Assembly (NCBI RefSeq): GCF_030445035.2
Contig: NC_080694.1
Location: 69,517,147 to 69,581,146, forward strand
Direction of reading: 5' to 3'
From: Dasypus novemcinctus
Taxonomy: Eukaryota > Chordata > Mammalia > Cingulata > Dasypodidae
DNA length: 64,000 bases
Shown here piece by piece: positions 49,074 through 61,589 of the stretch. Made by a program: the position numbers and the translations under genes. A model generated the notes under the pieces. It was given only the letters and a program-made list of their open reading frames with translations, did no database searches and was not told where the DNA came from. Positions within the stretch are counted from its first letter, which is position 1, and each line of letters begins with the position of its first letter.

Positions 49074-50024
49074 TCATGTTTGCTGTCTTCTCCAATGATA
49101 CAATGAGATGAGAAGCCTTCTCATTGCCCCTTTCATGTTCTTGTTCCTCAAAGTGTAGATAACAGGGTTAAGCATAGGAGTCACCAAGCTGTAGAACAGG
49201 GGCAGGAGCTTGCTCTTTCCCTGGGAGTTAGTAGCAGAGGGCTGCACATACATAATAATTCCTGGTCCGTAGAAGAGAGACACGACAGTAATGTGAGACC
49301 CACAGGTGTTAAAGGCCTTCTTCTTTCCCTCTGAGGACCGAATCCTCAGTACAGTAGCTACAATGAACCCATAGGAGACAAGGATAAGTGACAAGGGCAC
49401 TAGGGAGTAAACCGCTCCCATCATGGACAGAAAAGCTTCATTGAAGGAGGTGTCAGCACATGACATCTTGATCATCACTGGGACCTCACACAGGAAGTCA
49501 TCCACCTTGTTGTTACCACAGAGTGGCAGCTGGACTGTGAGGGATGACTGAAGCAAGGAGTTGGCCAAACCACACAGCCATGCCATAGTGACCAGAAGCT
49601 TACAGAATTGTCGATGCATAATGGCCAGGTACCTCAATGGCTTGCAGATGGCAATATAACGATCCAAGGACATCACTGCTAAGAGGATGCATTCAGTGGC
49701 CCCCAGAAGATGAAACACATAAAACTGGGTTACACAGCCCCCATAGCTGATAGACTTCTCTGGGCCCCAGAGGTTCAGCAGCAGCTGAGGGATGGTGGTG
49801 GTTGTAAAACACAGGTCCAGGAAGGAGAGGTTGGCAAGGAAGAAGTACATGGGGCTGTCAAGTTCAGGGTCTGCTTTGGATACCACAATAATGGAGATGT
49901 TGCCCAACAGTGTGAAGATGTAAGTAACAAGCACGATGATGAACAGAGGCTTTTCCACCCAGGGCTGGCCAGAGAAACCCAAGAGAAAGAAAATCTTTGG
50001 AGAGCTGACATTACCTGGATTCAT
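49074..50024 (-). CDS. Olfactory receptor, family 2, intact
   Basis: A complete 316-residue odorant receptor. Landmarks are N5-V-S glycosylation, GN in TM1, [18 protein letters not shown] in TM2 (the more usual LH is LD here), the ECL1 cysteine in YGGCVTQF, MSLDRYIAIC at the end of TM3, LCGNNKVDDFLCEVPVMI in ECL2, VSYGFIVATVLRI in TM5, KKAFNTCGSHI in TM6 and PMLNPVIYTLRN in TM7. The basic C-terminus (YHWRRQQT) is slightly longer than in its neighbours. It is family 2 by sequence. Lying next to the OR2B3-like gene it could match human OR2P1P, which is dead in human, but this is a guess from position. It is in the same orientation as both flanking minus-strand OR genes, spaced about 12 kb from each. 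No clear splice acceptor is visible just upstream. Confidence 0.92.
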   Translation of the reverse strand: MNPGNVSSPKIFFLLGFSGQPWVEKPLFIIVLVTYIFTLLGNISIIVVSKADPELDSPMYFFLANLSFLDLCFTTTTIPQLLLNLWGPEKSISYGGCVTQFYVFHLLGATECILLAVMSLDRYIAICKPLRYLAIMHRQFCKLLVTMAWLCGLANSLLQSSLTVQLPLCGNNKVDDFLCEVPVMIKMSCADTSFNEAFLSMMGAVYSLVPLSLILVSYGFIVATVLRIRSSEGKKKAFNTCGSHITVVSLFYGPGIIMYVQPSATNSQGKSKLLPLFYSLVTPMLNPVIYTLRNKNMKGAMRRLLISLYHWRRQQT

Positions 50025-52300
50025 GACCGCCCTTTGTTTTGTGGGTAGATTCAGACAAAGGTGAAGCCTTGTATTTCAGTATTTCATTTCTCTGGTTGTT
50101 AATTCATTCAGTTAAATAACGTCAAGTGTGTTATAAGGAATTTTCTCTGTGATGCAACTTCAGTGAATTGTTTTGAAATTTGCAAGCATGAAAAATTGAG
50201 ACCAAAGGTCACAAATAATTACTTTTGTAGTTCCTATAAAAGAAAGACCAATGCATCTCTATAATTGAGCTAAGAGATGAGATATAGCAAATTTTGACAG
50301 AATAATCCTTAGGTAAAGGAAACTACACAGTTAATCTTTTTTTAGGGAAAACAATCAAGTGCAGGAATGAATTATTTTAGCAGGTGTCCTGGAATCGCCT
50401 ATGCTGACTTACCATGTGTCCACAGCCTGCAGGTCCTGACCAGGCTCTGGTTGAATTTATGAGTAGATTCAGGGTAAGCCCAGAACTGATTGAGCTCCAC
50501 ATGGACCTGCCTGATTTGCATAGACACAGAACCATATATGACTATTCTCAAGGTCTACTCCCTCAACCCTAGAATGATTTTGCCAACATAAAACTTTGTC
50601 ATAAAAAGAAACATGCAGATGAAAGGAAATGCCCCTTTGCAGCATGTTAGTGCTTGACAATTGAGGAAAACAATAATCGACTGCACCGCCTGATGATATT
50701 AGACCATCAGAGGCATGGGTACTTGTAAACACATTTTGGTCTACGTTAGAGCATTTCACACTGTGAGTTGTAATCTGTCCTACATTTCAATAGGTATATG
50801 TTATTTTATTGATTTATTTTATTTGTTTCGATTACAAGTGTCAGTATGTGTGCTTGTATGAGTCATGATGTAAAATATATTTCTTACTATGAGTAATTGC
50901 AAAATGTTTGAAAAGCACTGGTATTTAGGGAAAAAAAACATGGAATCAGAAAATCTGGATCTGGTCCACTGCCAACAGTTTATATGTATAAATAAATATT
51001 TGCATTGCTTAAATATTTGGAATCTCCCTTACCTCCCTTGCTATGTTCAGTGAGGCTTAATTAGTCCAACATATGTGACCACACTTTTTAGTGCAATACC
51101 TAATATTTATTTTCATGCTTTTTTTGATTGTGTGTTTGTATCTGTTAATTTTTCTGTGGGTTGTATACAAATATTAACAGTGTCCATAACTTTTCATAGG
51201 AACTCTCATAAGGGTTGCATTTTCTTCCTTTTTGTTTCCTTAAATTACTCGGATCACATGGCTTTAATATGATGTTAATGATTTCAAGATTTTTAGTCAA
51301 TATACACATGCTTTCTTTAATGGAAATGCCCACTAATGCAAACTGTACTCACAGATCATTTTTTCAAAGACATGTTTTGATGTTTTAAATTATAATGATG
51401 TTGTATTAATATTGTAAGGTTTTGATTTATTAACCTTTTTTTAGTATGCAATATTACCTAAATAGGTCACATATGCAAAAAGTTTAAATCAATCAATCAA
51501 AACAGATTAACTCACACTCTCACCATAACACCCACCTCAATTAGGGCTGCTATTCAGTAGTGGTGTCCCCCTTTTCTAGCAAAAAAAGATACCGAACTTT
51601 TCTTCCATCAGAATTCAGTGTTCAGTGGAGGTAAGGATTGAATATGCTTTTGTTTTCAGTGGCTTTTGTCATGACATAGGTCCTCAATTCTTATTTATTT
51701 GAAGAATTATACATATTTTTAGAAGTGGGAGCTGGTTTTCCTCTAAAATAATAGTTAAGACAGGGTTGTCACTCCTTATAAACAGCTGTGGGACTTCATC
51801 CTCTGTGTAGATAATTGACCTCAGTGGAAATTTCTTGGCAAGCAATACCAGAGAAGTCCCCCAGTGAGTTTTCTACTTCCAATCTTCTTTTTGCCTCAGT
51901 AAAATGAAATTAATTTTGGTATTTTCCACACAGTGTTGAATGATGAGCTCAAGAATAAAGGGTCTTAGGAAACAACCTCCTTAAACAATTTAATAGAAAA
52001 TTCCCTTGGATCACCAGGGAATATTTAAGACAAACATTTTTCGTGTCAAGATCCAATTTTCTTTTCTTTATGTTTTTCTTGAGACATCGTTTCTTGAGAC
52101 TCCTGCTAAAATAAAAGTAGAATAATCCTACTTCTACCTTAGAAATAGAAGAGGCAACCACCTTCTGATATGATATTTAAGGCTCTTGTCTTCAAATATT
52201 TCCTCCGCAACAGCACAGTATAGCCATTTTAAATGCCCTAGCTTTGGAGTTCTGCATTTGGTTTAAACAACAGAAACACTGTTGAGATGAAACTAATACA
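50025..52300. other. Upstream region of the OR at 49074-50024; no gene recognised
   Basis: No repeat or coding signal that I can name. Untranslated OR exon(s) would be expected here. Confidence 0.45.
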
Positions 52301-52379
52301 CACTCGATGCTCATTCATTCAATCATCAGTCGGTGTTTATTGAGTACCTATAGTGCTAGGGAACAGTCCAAACACAGAC

Positions 52380-53690
52380 TGCTGCCTCTCCTTGACCCTA
52401 AGTCAATCCTGAGCTGAGGAGTGTGTTAGCCGGGCTCCCAGGAAGGGATGGTAAATGGGGCCAGACTTCCTTAGGGAGTGCTGTGAGGTCACACCCCCCA
52501 GTGCCCAGTGGCCTGGCACTCTCAGCTCTGTTCAGCCCCCCGAACAGACCTGGTCATCCTGCCTGGAGTGATTTCGAGCCCATGCTGGACTTGCCATCAC
52601 CTCAGACTAATTGCCTGGCTCTTGACACAGCCCTTCTAGGTAAAACCCATACGGATATGTATTTTTCACTCAGGTCCTAAAAACTCACGGGGTGTGATGA
52701 GGAGGCCGCTTCTATCTGAAACCTGTGTGGCTTTTCAGGTTTGAACATGGACAATTCAAAAGTTCTACCTGACTGGCCCCCCGGAGGAAGCTGCACTCCC
52801 CATGCAGATGAGTCCACAGCCAGCGCACTGCCCCTCTGAAGGGCGTCATCAGCAAGCACCCAGAACCCCTTGGCTGGTACACTCTCATGAACACCTGTGT
52901 TCCTAGACCAAGGCCTTAAAGCACCTGTGCAGAGAACTTCCTATAGAGGCAGGATGGGGAGACAGAGAATCCTATGAACTGCCCCCTTCAAATGTTAGCT
53001 AAAGGTTGAAAAAGGTACATGAAAGTGACATCTGTCAGAGCTGCATAGGGACACACAGCTCACTGCTGATACAGATGATGGAAATACTGAGATTTTAGTG
53101 GCTTTGTTTCTTTTTCTTTTGGGGTCCCAGGAATTCAGGGAGTAGATTGAGCACAGCTTACTTTCCCATGACCTCCAACTTAACTCTGTGCTCAGGTCTG
53201 TGACAGCCTGGCTCCTGGGATGAGTTGACAAATGTAGGTGACTCCTCGGGAGTGCCTTGAGGTCAAGCTTCTCTTGGAGATGGTGGCTGTCTGCACCTTC
53301 CTCCCCCTTTACCCCAGGTCACTGCAGTCACTTAGGCTGCAGTGTGTAAGCTGTACAGGGTCCACTCCACCCCACTGGTGTGGGCAGGGCAGGGTCCTGA
53401 CAATGCGATGCAAGCTCCAGGTGCACATAGACCTTCTCCCTGGTTGGCTGGGGAGTTAGGCTGCAGGCCCAGGGGAGCCCTGCCCTTGGCTGAAGCTGAC
53501 CTTGTTCTCTCTTCTCTATGTGAGCAAGCGTTATCTTACCTGCTGCCTGAGATGGTTGGGATCCTGGGTGGCTGTTCCTGGTGGCAGGCATTGCTAAAGA
53601 CTTTGCCACCCTCCTTGGTGAGGCACCCTTGGAGGAGGAGCTGGTGTCTCTGGTCCTGACAGTTTGGTCCAGCGAACAGATGTATATACC
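52380..53690. other. GC-richer block of unknown nature
   Basis: Base composition rises sharply against the AT-rich surroundings. Several short frames are open on both strands, but none shows a convincing family. Old-repeat text of the type 'ttattgagtaccta' and 'acctacaatgtgtcagacac' lies on either side (52310-52370 and 53680-53770), as if the block sits inside an old repeat. There is no A tail and no clear splice pattern. Confidence 0.4.
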
Positions 53691-53879
53691 TACAATGTGT
53701 CAGACACTCTCCTAAAGCTGCAAATATAACCCCCGACAATGACAGACAAAAATGTGCCCTAATGAAACATATTCTAATAGAAAGAAAATAGATCTCTGCT
53801 TATTCTCAGTGTCTCAATAAATGTGACCTCAGAATGATGGAGAAATTAGTGAAATCATTTATAGTGGTGCAAGGTGATA

Positions 53880-54945
53880 TATGGCAAAAAGTATTGGAGG
53901 AATTGAAGGAAAAATAAGAGACATAGAGAAAACAAAGAACAAAATGACAGAAGTAAATTTTGTACTATCAATAATCAACTTAAATGTAAATGGATTAAAC
54001 TCATCAATTAAAAGTTAAAGAATGGCAAAATGCATTAAAATATGAACCAACTATCTGCTGCTCACAAGAGACTCACTTTAGACTAGAAGACACAAATAGG
54101 TTGAAAATGAAAGGATGGAAAAAGATACTCTATGCAAATAATCACCAAAAGAGAGCTGGCATGGCTATATGTATAAGAGATAATGTAGATTTTACATCAA
54201 AAATTGTGAACAAGTGGTAAAGAGAAACATGTATTGATAAAGCATTATTTCATCAACAAGATATACTAATTATAAATAGATACACAAATCACAATAGAGC
54301 CCCAAATATATAAAGCCAATTTTCACAGGATTTAAGGGAGAAATAGACAATTCTATAGTAGTACTGGGAGATTTCAACACACCACTTTTAATAATGAATA
54401 TAACATCTGAACAGAAAGCCAGTAAAGAAATAGAGCTCTTGAACTATCTATAAGCCAACTAGATATAACAGATGTTTACAGAAATCTCCACTCAATAATA
54501 GCAGAACACATAGCCTTCTTAAATGTACATGGATTGTTCTTCAAGATAGACCACATGTTAGGACATAAAGTATTATCAATAAATTTTAAAAGATTGAAAT
54601 CATGCAAAATCTTCTCTGATCACAATAAAATGAAGCTGGAAATCAAATAACAAAAGGACATCTGGAAACCTCACAAATATGTAGAAATTAACAACATACT
54701 CTTAAACAACCAAAGGGTCAAAGAAGGAATCATTCTGGAAATTAGGCAATACTTGGAGACAAATGGAAGTGAAAACACAGCATGCCATCACTTACAGGAT
54801 ACAACAACAGCAGTGCTCAGAGAGAAATGTATAGCTGTAAATGCCTACATTAAAAAAGAAAGATCTCAAATAAAAGCATAACCTTACACCTTAAATAATT
54901 AGAAAAAAAGGGCAAACTAAACCCCCTGACAGTTAAAGGAAGGCG
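53880..54945 (+). mobile_element. Old L1 ORF2, endonuclease part, plus strand
   Basis: The L1 endonuclease signature is readable: aaatgtaaatggattaaac, ctgctcacaagagactcac, gagctggcatggctatatg, ctgggagatttcaacaca and tctctgatcacaataaaatg. Many stops are present. It probably belongs with the RT part at 57330-58180, separated by other repeats. Confidence 0.75.
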
Positions 54946-54949
54946 TCTT

Positions 54950-56505
54950 AGATTCCCATAGCTTTGTTAGAACAAATGTACATCACTAGTATAGAGTGTC
55001 GGGGGGGGGGGGGTGGATAGATGGGGAGACATGTACCTAAAGCTTGCCTCTATGGGATATAGATGTATTCTGTTGTGATAGGTATGAGTTCTTGATAGAG
55101 GCCCACACAGTAGCCAAAAATTATTAAACTTCCATCCTAGGGAGTTCTGCTACTTTTGCAAAAAAAAAAAGGCAAAAATCTCTGGAATATCTAAGCAGTG
55201 CCTAATAAAATCAAAACAGGCCAATATGGCAAGCCCTCAATCTTAATGCTTTTACTTATGAACTTTATTCCTAAGTAAATGAAATAGCCTAATTATAATT
55301 AATGCCTAGGAGTTATCTCTCCAAAACCGTCTTGTTTCTCCCCAAGCCAAATGTTGCTTCTCTCCAAGCCAAACTCAACAAATAAACTTGCAATCTTCCC
55401 CTGGATATGGGACACAACTCCTGGGGATGAACATCCCTGGCACTGTGGGATTATTATCAAGTGTCAAACAATGATGTATTTGGAAAAAGAACTTGACCAA
55501 AAGGTGAAACATTAAATGCAAAAAGGTTTTATGGCTAAAAGTTTTCAAAGGGAGTTGGGAGGTTTTCTGAAGGATATACACTTATGCAGGTCTCAGGCAG
55601 ATTCCACTAACTGCTCAGTAAACAACGCCTCAAACAAAAGTGCTCTTGAGGGCTCTTGGGATGCTCAAACACTATAGGCAAGGCACAAAGCCTCAGGAAA
55701 TCAACACCTCCTCTGTGGGCCCTGTTCTGGAATATATGATAATGTATTTCCCCAAAATAACAGAATTAGAATCATTTATAAATCCTCTGCTCAGGATTCA
55801 TCTACCCCTTTTATTTGACCCAGTAATTATCACTACACTCATTAAATTTTTGTCCCAGAGACTTACATCTTCTGGCTGTTCATATGCCCATTGAGCTCTG
55901 AATCTCAGCAAAGTTGCAGCCAGCAACTACTCTCTTGTTCATTGGACTCACTCAGGACAACTAACAAAGTGATGATGATGGATATGTCCCATCCCCAAAA
56001 AAACAGAGTAACTACAACTGCAAGCAAGCTTCCTTCCACTTGCCTCATAATATCTAATCCCCCTGTCAATCTGAAGCAGAGTGGACAGCATCCCAAATTC
56101 CTCAAGACTGAGGAATGAAGAAACACAGTGGGCCATGTAACCATAGACCAAATTAGATTTAGTGTTATTGCAGTTATTATCTCGTGTTAATGAAAAAGCT
56201 TGTAAAATTGATGTAAACATAGTGGCTGCCAGGACATCAGAAGGGAGAGGGAGGGATGAATAGGTGGAACACAGGGCATTTTCAGGGCAGTGAAATTGTT
56301 CTGTATGATCCTGAAATGACAGAGACATGACAGTATATACTTGTCAAAGCCTGTAAAACTACAAAGCACAAGGTTATCATAATGTAAGCTACAAACTTTC
56401 ATTAGTAAGCTACAAACTTCCGTTAGTAACAATGCTTCACTATTGGTTCATCAATTGTAACAAATGTACCATGGTAGTAGAGGAAACCATATGAATCCCC
56501 TATAC
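54950..56505 (+). mobile_element. Diverged L1-tail type segment, copy 4
   Basis: The block gggacacaactcctgggga, catccctggcactgtggga, then tttggaaaaagaacttgacc aligns with 2384-2470 of copy 1, and the following gggagttgggaggt and ctacaactgcaagcaagc also fit. It is more diverged than copies 1 and 2, so an older subfamily. A run of 13 G at 55001-55013 lies near its left end. Confidence 0.55.
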
Positions 56506-56514
56506 TATTTTTTT

Positions 56515-56590
56515 TAAAAAGAATTGGGTATTAAACCTGGGACCTCATACATGGAAACCACCCAACCACTCAGCTACACCCGTTCCCTGT
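56515..56590 (-). mobile_element. Short tRNA-derived SINE fragment
   Basis: Antisense tRNA-like head: ttaaacctgggacctcatac, then aaccactcagctacacccg. Similar in extent to 45667-45746. No clean target duplication was found. Confidence 0.6.
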
Positions 56591-57039
56591 ACTTTTGATG
56601 TATATTTTCTAAAAAAAAACTCTCAAAAAATAAAGTTTATTACAAAAAAAGAGCCACACAAGAAAGCAGGAGAAAAAGGAGGAAAGGAAAAAGAAAAAAA
56701 AAAGATTTGTCTAAGAACAATGATGGGAAATGCAGGAATCAGAATGATTGAATATATGATAAAAATCTGACTCCACATTACTAAACTTAATGAAGCCATT
56801 ACTTCTACAAATAGGAGACAAACATAGAGATCCTAGAATTGAGGTAAAACAACAGTTCGTATTGAAATGGAGATAGCAGCACCTGGAAAAAAAAGATTTA
56901 CTAAACTCTGAAGAGTTTGATGTGAAAGAAGGAAATTGGATGAGGAGCATAGAGGTATTATTTTCTAATAGTGAATTTGTAGGATGATATCACAGTTGAA
57001 ACTATGTGAATATATAATGATTTAAAAATAAGTGTGAAT

Positions 57040-57335
57040 AAATAAATCAACTGAGGGGATTGCCTTCAGCAATGAGTGATGTCTCTTCCAATCAGTTGAA
57101 GGCCTCAGAAGAAGTGATTTCAACATCCAGATAGAGAATTCCCATCTCCACTTCTGACACTTTTTCTTGGGGAACTCATCGAGGACCTTCACTGGAGTTC
57201 CTGGTTTGCAGCCTGCTCTGCAGAATTTGGACTCATGCATCCCCATGGTCATGTGAGAGAATTTTATAAATCTTATACTATTTACAGATGCCTCCTGTCT
57301 GTTCTGATTCCTTAGAGAGCCCTGATTCATACATC
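57040..57335 (+). mobile_element. Old LTR-like fragment, family uncertain
   Basis: The text ccaatcagttgaaggcctca, a run of short ctt/cag-rich phrases, tttggactcatgcatccc and ttagagagccctgattcata resembles a common mammalian LTR with 'ccaatcagttgaaggcc' and a final 'ggagaaccctgactaata'. Assignment to class III/MaLR is a guess. Confidence 0.4.
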
Positions 57336-58180
57336 TTCAATATAATATGCCAGGTTAAAAACACAAACGCCTCACATGACCACCTCAGTAGATGCAGAAG
57401 AAACATTTTAGTAAATCAACACCTTTTTTCATGATGAAAAGACTCAGCAAACTAGGAATAGAAGAGGACTGCCTTACCATGGTAAAGGACACTTATGACA
57501 AAGCCACAGCTATCGTTGTACCCTATATTGAAAGGCTGAACACTTTTCTCTAAGATAATGAAAAAGACTAGGTTGTATACTTTTCCCACTGCTATTCTGC
57601 ATTGACCAGAAGTTATGAAAAAGAAATAAAAGACATCCAAATTGGAAAGGAAGAAGTAAAAGCATGTCTTTTTGCAAATGACTTGATTCTACGTATATAG
57701 AAAATCCCGAAGAATCCTTGCACAAAAAGACTAGTAGAGCCAATAAACACTTTGGGTCAATTTTCAGGATACAAAATCAACATTGAAAAATTGGTTGTGT
57801 TTCTATACACCAACCATGAACAATGCACAAAGGAACCTAAGAAAGCAATTTTGTGCCCAATGACACCCAAAAGTTTAAAATACTTAGGAATAAATTTAAC
57901 CAAGGAAGTGAAAAACCATACACGGAAAACTCAAAACATTGCTGAAATTAAAGAAGAACTAATTAAATAGCATGGATTTCCCACGTTAATGAATTGAAAG
58001 ACAATATTTTTAAAATGGCAATACTCCCCAAAGCAACCTATAGATTCAATGCAATTATATCAGAATTCCAATGGCTCTTTTGCAGAAATGAAAATACCAA
58101 TCCTTAAATTCATATGGAATTGCAAGGGACTCTAAATAGTCAAAACAATACTGAAAAAAAATTGATCTTTAATGTTTAAA
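57336..58180 (+). mobile_element. Old L1 ORF2, reverse transcriptase part, plus strand
   Basis: The reverse transcriptase region is visible: ATG-led frame 57752-57970 reads MGQFSGYKINIEKLVVFLYT and later LKYLGINLTKEVKNHTRKTQ. The active-site region just before is FANDLIL where FADD is usual. Later, atggcaatactccccaaagc and gattcaatgcaatt are typical L1. Stops and frame changes are frequent. Confidence 0.8.
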
Positions 58181-58639
58181 AACATAAAGGTCATAAGACT
58201 TGGAAAAGCTGAGGAACTCTTCTGGATTAAAGAACATTACGAGAACATGACAACTAAATCCACCACATGGATTGGATCCTGGACTATGAAATAGAACGTT
58301 ATAAAGATTTTATTGGAACCATCAATGAAATTTGAATATGAACTCCAGTTTAGATAACAGTGATAAAATAACGTTAAATTTCTGAATTTGAGATTGCGCT
58401 GATTATGTAAGAGAATATCCTTATATTAGGAGTTAAGACAGAAATATTTCAGAGTAACTGTTTACTCTCAAGTTCCTTAAAAGGTTAATAGTAACAATAA
58501 GTATTACATAAAGAGTAAAAAAGCAAATGCAGCAAATATGAACAATTGGTGATTTTAAGTGAGGAATATATAGGACCAATGAAATGTTTTTGCATCTTTA
58601 CTGTAAATTTGACATTGTTTTTCAAAAGTTTAAAAAGTG

Positions 58640-59335
58640 ATCCACATAAATTCTGCTCAAATTACATAGGCAAAAAATTTAAAAATCAAGGCATGCATTG
58701 AATAGGGCAGGAAAATGCAATTCTACTATCTACTTAGAAGGATAGAGGGAATCAATATTTATGAATATCCCTAATTTTTACTAGGTGTCAAAATATACAA
58801 TTTCAAGCAAATAAAAAATAATATTTCTGCCTGTAAAATTGGGAAATATCTTAAAAGTTGAAAAATCCCAGATAGTGAAAGCTCATGAAGACAATATTCT
58901 CTTTTGCTATATTCAATACTAATGGAAATGTGGATAAAATATCTGCATGATAATTTGGCAATCCCTATTAAGTCTTACATCTTCTAATTAATTTTTAACT
59001 TCCACCTAGTAATACCATTTCTAAGAATCTCAGCTGAGACATGAATATTTTCATATATGATGAACTCTTTGCAGTAGTATTTAGAATGATCAGAACAAGA
59101 AAGCAATGTAACCATTCTACAGTAGAAAATGATTAAATGCATTTTGATATATCTGTATGGTAAAGTATAATTTGTTGGTATTATAAACAAGTTTTAAAAG
59201 AATCCTGGGATATTCTTAGGATATAATACACTTGAAAAAAGCAAGGTATAAAAAAGATAGAAAAGAGGAAAAAGGCAATATGCCAATAATGTAGAACTTT
59301 AAATATTTGGAATTTAAGGATGTGCTGTTTTCCAT
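58640..59335 (+). mobile_element. Ancient L1/HAL1-like 3' part, plus strand
   Basis: Weak but ordered similarity to old L1 ends: atttggcaatccctattaag, agtaataccatttctaagaa, attaaatgcattttgatata, gtataatttgttggtattat and cacttgaaaaaagcaaggta. Confidence 0.45.
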
Positions 59336-59339
59336 GAAT

Positions 59340-61589
59340 CTGTTTATTTTACTAAAAATAGGCAATCTACCTTTATAATTTTTTAAAAGAAAAAAGATTA
59401 TTAATAACACTACATGTCAGTCATTAAATTTTTATTTGTAGAGAGATATATGATTTCTTTAGCCCTAGAACATTTGTTTATATCCCACCATGGAATTTCA
59501 CTCCCCATATAAATGCTGATACATTTCTGGTGTATTGATTTTGCAGCTTTTAGCCAACTAAAACAGAAATTGGTACTGAGAGTAGGATATTGCAGTTGCA
59601 AATATCAAAAATACTAAAGAGTCTTCTTAATTGACTAAAGGGTAGATCTGGTAAGAAGTGTGAGATGTTTGACAAAAAAGGCCTGTACTACTTTGAACAG
59701 TCTGCTGTTCAAAGATGCTAAGGGCACTTCCCTTAGGCCTTAGAAAGAAATGAAGAATGTGTCATTGCACACCAGAAGAAAGGTGACCCATGTTTAAAGT
59801 GGCAGAGATGGCAAAATTGAGTCATACCACCATTATTCTTAGCCCTACAGTACAGTTTCATATCTTTGAATTCTTTCCATGGAATAAATGAAAATTTTCA
59901 TTTTTCATTTAGCTAAATGAAAATCTAAAGCCATCCACAGTAGCTATAATTATCTACATTTTCAATACTGCAGCATTTAAATTTTCTTCCCCTGCATTTT
60001 TGCTGGGAGTGCTTTGATAAGTCAAATCAAACTTTGTTCCTATGCTCAAGGAGCTAACAGTCTAGTGATAAATAAAGGCATTTATCAAGTGCTTTTTGTA
60101 CATCCAGTGAGAGATGGCAATGGTATATATAGATTTGGAGAAAAAGACATATCTTTATTTCTGTTTGTTTTTGGTGCCTTGTATTTCTTATGATTTTTTG
60201 TTTTCAAGAAAATCAGCTTTTTGAACGCAACATCAGGTGATTCTGTTTCCCGTTGATTTGAAATGTCACATTTAGTAAATATGTAATTAATATATATATG
60301 AGCAACATTTTGCTCTTAGATTTCCAGTTATTTTCTACTGATGCTATCTCCTGTAATTTTTCTGCCCTATTTACTAGGTAAAGTCCAAACATTTTGATTA
60401 ACCTCTTGGCACCATCTTGTATGTCCCATGTGCACTGTTTTAACCAAACTAAATTACTCATAATTTCTGACAAGCTTTGTTGTGTAATCCCACTTATTGC
60501 CTAAAATGTTGCCTCTTCTATGTCCTTACATTGCCGAATCCAGATAATCATTTAGGTGTCTCAGTTCAATATTATTTCCCCAAGAAAAATCAATAAGGAC
60601 AATTCTCCCATTGTACTACTTTATGTGGTGCTCTGCACATGTTTCCATAGAATCATAGAATCCCTTAACTCCCGCTGCACATGGCATTTGTCAACCTGAA
60701 AAAAAAACCAAAATACAAAAGAAAAACATCTGCCACTCCTGATTATTAGAACATTTCTTTAGTAAAGGAATTGTAATTGTTTTTCTTCTCGTGTCATGCT
60801 ATCTAGTGAATAATAAATATTTGTTGAATGAGTACCCAAAAATAATTAATTCATACTAACGTTAGGAAAAAAATTCCCATTGACGTTCTTATAAATAATT
60901 AGCTTTATAATTTAGAGGCGATCCTTGTGGCAGAACTTGGGACCAATGAAGAATTTGACAGAAGAGGGAATAAAAGGAGAAATGCTGTCTATAAGGAATA
61001 AAGGGAAGAATTGAAAAGACTTGGAAGTGAACCTTAACTAAACATTTAGGCTTCTAGGACAAGATGTATACTCTTAGTTACTTTAAAAGTAGTTATATTT
61101 GATCCAGCCAATATGCTTAGGGCAGTCTTAGAAGGATATAGGATGGAGCTTATCAATGGATAGGAAGATTTGAAGTGATTGAGGACTTGGTGCTGATGGA
61201 AGAGGTTTTGGCTTGGAATTACTGGATATTTAATCATAAAATGTGGAAACCCTTAACTAAGGTGATGGACAAGGTGATTCTAGAACAAATAGCACATAAT
61301 GGGAAGGTAAAATGCTGAGAATTCTGACTGGTCTAACATTGATTGAAGGGAAATATCATTTCTTGGCCTCAAGGAACAAAATGGGTGATCTTCTAGAGAG
61401 CAGAAATATTTCTGGATTAGAAAAGAACCCTACTGGTCTCAGCATTGCTTCCTGAACAGAGAAATAATTTTTTTTGAACTCTTGGTAGAATTCAAACAAA
61501 TAATGAGAACCTAGAAAATAAGAAAATTAGTTCAAAGTTATTACCATCTGAAGGTAGAGAGAATCTCAGATGATTCTCATCATCATGGA
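59340..61589. other. Intergenic, nothing recognised
   Basis: AT-rich. No gene recognised; 60213-60473 on the minus strand is a chance frame. Confidence 0.5.

Noticed and set aside
53536-53739. Minus-strand peptide GGKVFSNACH, faintly like the KVFINICH core of PIH1-domain proteins
   Set aside because: The likeness is about ten residues, stops follow, and no other part of the domain is visible. Too weak to name a pseudogene.
55001-55013. Run of 13 G, possible G-quadruplex or regulatory site
   Set aside because: A single homopolymer lacks the spaced G runs of a typical quadruplex and may be an assembly or slippage feature.
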